Assembly: GCA_900758315.1 (NCBI GenBank)
Contig: CAAERF010000309.1
Span: forward strand, 1-25,240
Length of the DNA stretch: 25,240 nt
Direction: 5' to 3'
Source: an uncultured Oscillospiraceae bacterium
GTDB lineage: Bacteria > Bacillota > Clostridia > Oscillospirales > Oscillospiraceae
The translations under genes were made by a program, and so were the position numbers. The number at the start of each line of letters is the position of its first letter. Position 1 is the stretch's first letter. Positions 22,100 through 25,240 of this stretch are shown here, one piece after another. The notes beneath the pieces are model-generated. The model was not told the DNA's origin and did not search any database. It worked only from the letters and a program-made list of their open reading frames with translations.

Positions 22100-22104
22100 A
22101 AGAA

Positions 22105-24540
22105 TCAGCGTTCGATCTCCTGCATCTCGAAGCACTCGAAGATGTCACCGGGCTTGATATCGCTGAACTTCTCCAGCGTGATGCCGCACTCGTAGCCGGC
22201 CACCACTTCCTTGACGCTGTCCTTGAAGCGCTGGAGGGATGCGATCTCGCCCTCGTGGATGACGATGCCATCCCGGACCAGACGCAGCTGCGCCGTACGG
22301 GTGACCTTGCCCTCGGTGACGTAGCTGCCGGCCACGATGCCCACGTTGGAGATCTTGTAGACCTTGCGCACTTCCACGCGGCCCAGCTCCACTTCCTTGA
22401 ACTTGGGCGCCAGCATGCCCTTCATAGCGGCCTCGATCTCCTCGATGCACTCGTAGATGACCCGGTACATCCGCATATCCACCTTGTTGCGCTCGGCCAT
22501 GGTTCTGGCGGCGCTGTCCGGACGGACGTTGAAGCCCACCACAATGGCGTTGGACGTGCTGGCCAGCATGATGTCGCTCTCGTTGATGGCACCGACGCCG
22601 CCGTGAATAACCCGGACCCGGACCTCCTCGTTGGAGATCTTCTCCAGATTCTGCTTGACGGCTTCCACACTGCCTTGGACGTCGGCCTTGACGATGATGT
22701 TCAGGTCCTTGACCTCGCCCTCCTGAATCTGGGAGAACAGATCGTCCAGGCTCACCTTCTTGGCCAGCGGCGCGTTGAGGGCGTCCTTCTTCTCCTGCTT
22801 CCGCTGCTCGGCCAGCTCACGGGCCATCCGCTCGTCGGCCACGGCGTAGAAGTCGTCGCCGGCGCCGGGCACCTCGCCCATACCGGTGATCTCCACCGGG
22901 ACGGAGGGTCCGGCAGTCTTGAGGCGCTTGCCCCGGTAGTCCACCATGGCACGGACACGGCCTACGGCGGTGCCGGCAATGATGATGTCGCCCTGATTCA
23001 GGGTGCCGTTCTGGACCAGCAGAGTGGCGATGGGACCGCGGCCCTTGTCCAGACGGGCCTCGATAACTGCGCCCTTGGCGGCACGGTTGGGGTTGGCCTT
23101 CAGCTCCCGCATCTCGGCGGTCAGCAGTACCATCTCCAGCAGGTCGTCAATGCCCTCGCCGGTCTTGGCGGAGATGGGACAGACAATGGTGTCGCCGCCC
23201 CACTCCTCGGGAACCAGCTCGTACTTGGTCAGCTGCTGCTTGATGTTCTCCGGGTTGGCGCCGGGCAGGTCCATCTTGTTCACCGCCACGATGATGGGAA
23301 TTTCCGCCGCCTTGGCGTGGTTGATGGCCTCTACGGTCTGGGGCATGATGCCGTCGTCCGCCGCCACCACCAGAATGGCGATGTCGGTGACCATGGCGCC
23401 GCGGGCCCGCATGGCAGTAAATGCCTCGTGGCCGGGGGTATCCAGGAAGGTGACTGTCTTATCCTTCACCTTCACCTGATAGGCGCCGATGGCCTGGGTG
23501 ATGCCGCCGGCCTCTCCGGCGGTGACGTTGGTGGAACGGATCTTATCCAGCAGCGAGGTCTTGCCGTGGTCTACGTGGCCCATGACCACGATGACCGGCG
23601 GACGTGCCACCAGATCCTCTTCCCGGTCCTCGGCGGTGTCGATGAGCTTCTCCTCAATGGTGACCACCACTTCTTTTTCCACCTTGCAGCCCAGCTCCAT
23701 GGCCACCAGTGCGGCGGTGTCGTAGTCGATCACGTCGGACATGGAGGCCATAACCCCCATCTTCATCAGGTTCTTCACCACGACCGCGCCGGTCTTCTTC
23801 ATCCGGCTGGCCAGCTCGCCCACGGTGATCTCATCGGGGATCTGGACCTTGACCGGCGCCTTCCGGGCTGCCTCCTGCTGGAGCCGGCGCATCTTCTGGG
23901 CCTGCTCCTCCTGACGGCGCTTTGCGGACTGCTTACCGGAGCGCTGCTGCTGGCTGCGCCGGGAGTTGATCTTCTGCTTGCCGTGTTCCATCTTTTCCAC
24001 ACGGTCCGGGGTCAGTTCGTCCAGGTGGGCATCATACCGGTCCAGGTTCACATCCACGCTGCTGCGGGTGTTGACCACCTTCTTCTGAGGCACCCGGCTG
24101 GTGGGCTTTGCCACCGTCTGCTCGCCCTTCTGAGGCTGGGCAGGTGCTTTTTCCTTCTGACCGCCCTTGGCAGGTGCGTTGTTCTGGCCCTTGGGCCCAT
24201 TCTTCCGGTCACCGGCCGCCTTTTTCTCCTTGCCGCCAGCGTTGTTCGGATTCTTATCCCGCTGACCGCCCTTGGCAGGCGCCTTTTCCTTCTGGCCACC
24301 CTGCTTCGGCTCATGGTAGGTCTCGCTGAACACCTCTTCCAGATCCTTGATCTGGTTGTTCTGGGTCAGATAGTCAAAGACAATGGAGAGTTCCCGATCA
24401 CTGAGCACTGCCATATGGCTGGACGGGGTCTCGGCGTACTTGGTCAGAATCTCCATGACCTTCTTGGAGCCCACTGCCTTACCGTTGACCTTAAAATCCT
24501 TGGCCACCTCATGCACTCTGTATTTGTTCTCAAAACTCAA
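22105..24540 (-). CDS. infB: Translation initiation factor IF-2
   Basis: 811 residues. The GTPase brings fMet-tRNA to the 30S subunit. Order: N-terminal IF2_N module ([28 protein letters not shown]), a ~150-residue Lys/Gln/Ala/Gly-rich linker with AKGGQ(K/R)(E/D)K repeats, a second IF2_N module (~228-280), the G domain with GHVDHGKT (321-328), [14 protein letters not shown] and SAKTGEG, then domains II to IV. The start is taken as TTG 24540: AGGAGG (24554-24549) lies 8 bases before it. The GTG at 24549 shares its first base with that Shine-Dalgarno and is unusable. It follows ylxQ. Confidence 0.96.
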   Translation of the reverse strand: MSFENKYRVHEVAKDFKVNGKAVGSKKVMEILTKYAETPSSHMAVLSDRELSIVFDYLTQNNQIKDLEEVFSETYHEPKQGGQKEKAPAKGGQRDKNPNNAGGKEKKAAGDRKNGPKGQNNAPAKGGQKEKAPAQPQKGEQTVAKPTSRVPQKKVVNTRSSVDVNLDRYDAHLDELTPDRVEKMEHGKQKINSRRSQQQRSGKQSAKRRQEEQAQKMRRLQQEAARKAPVKVQIPDEITVGELASRMKKTGAVVVKNLMKMGVMASMSDVIDYDTAALVAMELGCKVEKEVVVTIEEKLIDTAEDREEDLVARPPVIVVMGHVDHGKTSLLDKIRSTNVTAGEAGGITQAIGAYQVKVKDKTVTFLDTPGHEAFTAMRARGAMVTDIAILVVAADDGIMPQTVEAINHAKAAEIPIIVAVNKMDLPGANPENIKQQLTKYELVPEEWGGDTIVCPISAKTGEGIDDLLEMVLLTAEMRELKANPNRAAKGAVIEARLDKGRGPIATLLVQNGTLNQGDIIIAGTAVGRVRAMVDYRGKRLKTAGPSVPVEITGMGEVPGAGDDFYAVADERMARELAEQRKQEKKDALNAPLAKKVSLDDLFSQIQEGEVKDLNIIVKADVQGSVEAVKQNLEKISNEEVRVRVIHGGVGAINESDIMLASTSNAIVVGFNVRPDSAARTMAERNKVDMRMYRVIYECIEEIEAAMKGMLAPKFKEVELGRVEVRKVYKISNVGIVAGSYVTEGKVTRTAQLRLVRDGIVIHEGEIASLQRFKDSVKEVVAGYECGITLEKFSDIKPGDIFECFEMQEIER

Positions 24541-24639
24541 ATCAGCCACCTCCTACAGTCACAGGAAGGGATCCACTGTCCGACCGTCAATCCTACCGCC
24601 GGAGACGGGTTCCGCTCCCTGAATGGTTCCTAGCTCGTT

Positions 24640-25029
24640 TCATCGTTTTCTTGGCTTTTCTTTTTTGCGGCGCAGACGCTTGGCCTGTTTCCGGGCCAGC
24701 TCCTCCGCCATGGCCTGATAGTCTGTATTCTGCTCCGCCAGCAGTGCGCCGATCCGGGCCGCAAAGCCGCCCTCCAGCACTGCCGCCACCGCGCAGCTGC
24801 CCTTGCCCAGGGCACTGCCGATGGTCTCCTTACCGGCGGGCACCGTCATCACCGGTACCCGGCCGGCGGACAGATTCCGCACTTTGCGCAGGGTGCCCTC
24901 GGCGGCGTCCTCCGCCACCAGCAGCAGCCGCGCCCGGTGGGCCGTGACCGCGTCGGTCACCACTTCCTCACCGGCTACCAAGCCCCGGGCCCGCAGGGCC
25001 AGGCCCATCAACCGCAATACTTCACTCAT
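24640..25029 (-). CDS. ylxQ: YlxQ-type ribosomal L7Ae-family protein
   Basis: 129 residues. L7Ae/L30e fold (K-turn-binding type): LRLMGLALRARGLVAGEEVVTDAV, ARLLLVAEDAAEGTLRKV, VPVMTVPAGKETIGSALGKGSCAVAAV. A long basic C-terminal tail (ARKQAKRLRRKKEKPRKR) is added. Relatives bind RNA K-turns; the cell role is poorly defined. The start is ATG 25029, overlapping the ylxR end by 8 bases, with AGCAGGGCG upstream. It lies in the usual place between ylxR and infB. Confidence 0.92.
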   Translation of the reverse strand: MSEVLRLMGLALRARGLVAGEEVVTDAVTAHRARLLLVAEDAAEGTLRKVRNLSAGRVPVMTVPAGKETIGSALGKGSCAVAAVLEGGFAARIGALLAEQNTDYQAMAEELARKQAKRLRRKKEKPRKR

Positions 25030-25240
25030 CGCCCTGCTCCATCTGCGCCTCCAGCGCGTCATAGACCTCGGCGGGCAGCTGGGCGCTGAAGGCCCGCTCC
25101 AGAGCCTTGCTCTTCCGGACCCGCTTCAGGCACTCAGGGTCGGGACACACATAGGCGCCCCGTCCGGGCTTCTTGCCCCGGAAGTCCAGGGAGATCTCCC
25201 CCTCCGGTGAGCGGACCACCCGGATCAGCTCCCGCTTGGG
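25022..25240 (-). CDS. ylxR: YlxR (DUF448) RNA-binding protein, 5' end outside the window
   Basis: Partial: the frame runs to the window edge (PKRELIRVVRSPEGE... is read from 25240), so the usual start with the Cys-containing RKC segment is missing. Visible family features: SLDFRGKKPGRGAYVCPDPECLKRVRKSKALERAF. The GTG at 25219 is internal, not the start. nusA would be expected next upstream. It overlaps ylxQ by 8 bases. Confidence 0.93.
   Translation of the reverse strand, partial: PKRELIRVVRSPEGEISLDFRGKKPGRGAYVCPDPECLKRVRKSKALERAFSAQLPAEVYDALEAQMEQGDE

Noticed and set aside
22063..24633. 856-codon open frame on the + strand
   Set aside because: Antisense shadow of infB, composed of His/Leu/Gly-rich sequence without domains.

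Overview
The window looks like a chromosomal segment of a GC-rich Gram-positive anaerobe of the Clostridia, most likely an Oscillospiraceae-type gut bacterium (Flavonifractor/Lawsonibacter/Oscillibacter-like). This is inferred from the high GC, strong AGGAGG ribosome binding sites, frequent GTG/TTG starts, the YlxR-YlxQ-InfB-RbfA-NrnA-TruB-RibF order, the DUF1934 gene next to an ArgRS-derived gene, and the two-component/HtrA cluster. No 16S or other species marker is present.

Left part (1-10.9 kb). A translationally coupled + strand trio encodes a GH13 alpha-glucan hydrolase, a VOC-domain protein with an HTH-like tail and a TauE/SafE-type permease. It ends at a bidirectional terminator. On the - strand lies a P-type cation ATPase with a complete control region: a consensus promoter, a yybP-ykoY (Mn2+) riboswitch aptamer, and a terminator that is mutually exclusive with aptamer helix P1. 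The pump is therefore probably a Mn2+ exporter. Next come a divergent MATE/LysR pair with overlapping -35 boxes, a two-CBS-domain protein, and a MarR regulator next to a QueG-like double-[4Fe-4S] protein; the last two share the same GTGTA-N2-TACAC operator.

Middle part (10.9-17.9 kb, mostly - strand). An OmpR-type response regulator, a HAMP histidine kinase and a membrane-anchored HtrA protease form an operon resembling a secretion-stress circuit. Upstream of it is a gene for a protein with the N-terminal and DALR anticodon-binding domains of arginyl-tRNA synthetase but no catalytic core. It follows a terminator and a DUF1934 (YwiB-like) gene. Glutamate racemase MurI, with an unusual C-G-T-V active-site motif, precedes these. 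A small acidic hypothetical protein is transcribed the other way from its own promoter.

Right part (17.9-25.2 kb, - strand). This is the translation-factor operon, in transcription order ylxR (cut by the window edge), ylxQ/L7Ae, infB, rbfA, nrnA-like DHH phosphoesterase, a DUF4375 gene, truB and ribF. About 310 bp of repeats and hairpins separate infB from rbfA.

Five copies of an interspersed, hairpin-mosaic intergenic repeat lie in gaps (1-113, 8510-8625, 8731-8833, 17161-17300, 21809-21870). Their stems keep their shape while the arms change in a compensatory way. No CRISPR array, transposase, tRNA, rRNA or phage gene was seen. The most notable items are the Mn2+ riboswitch/ATPase unit, the core-less ArgRS-like protein and the hairpin-mosaic repeat family.
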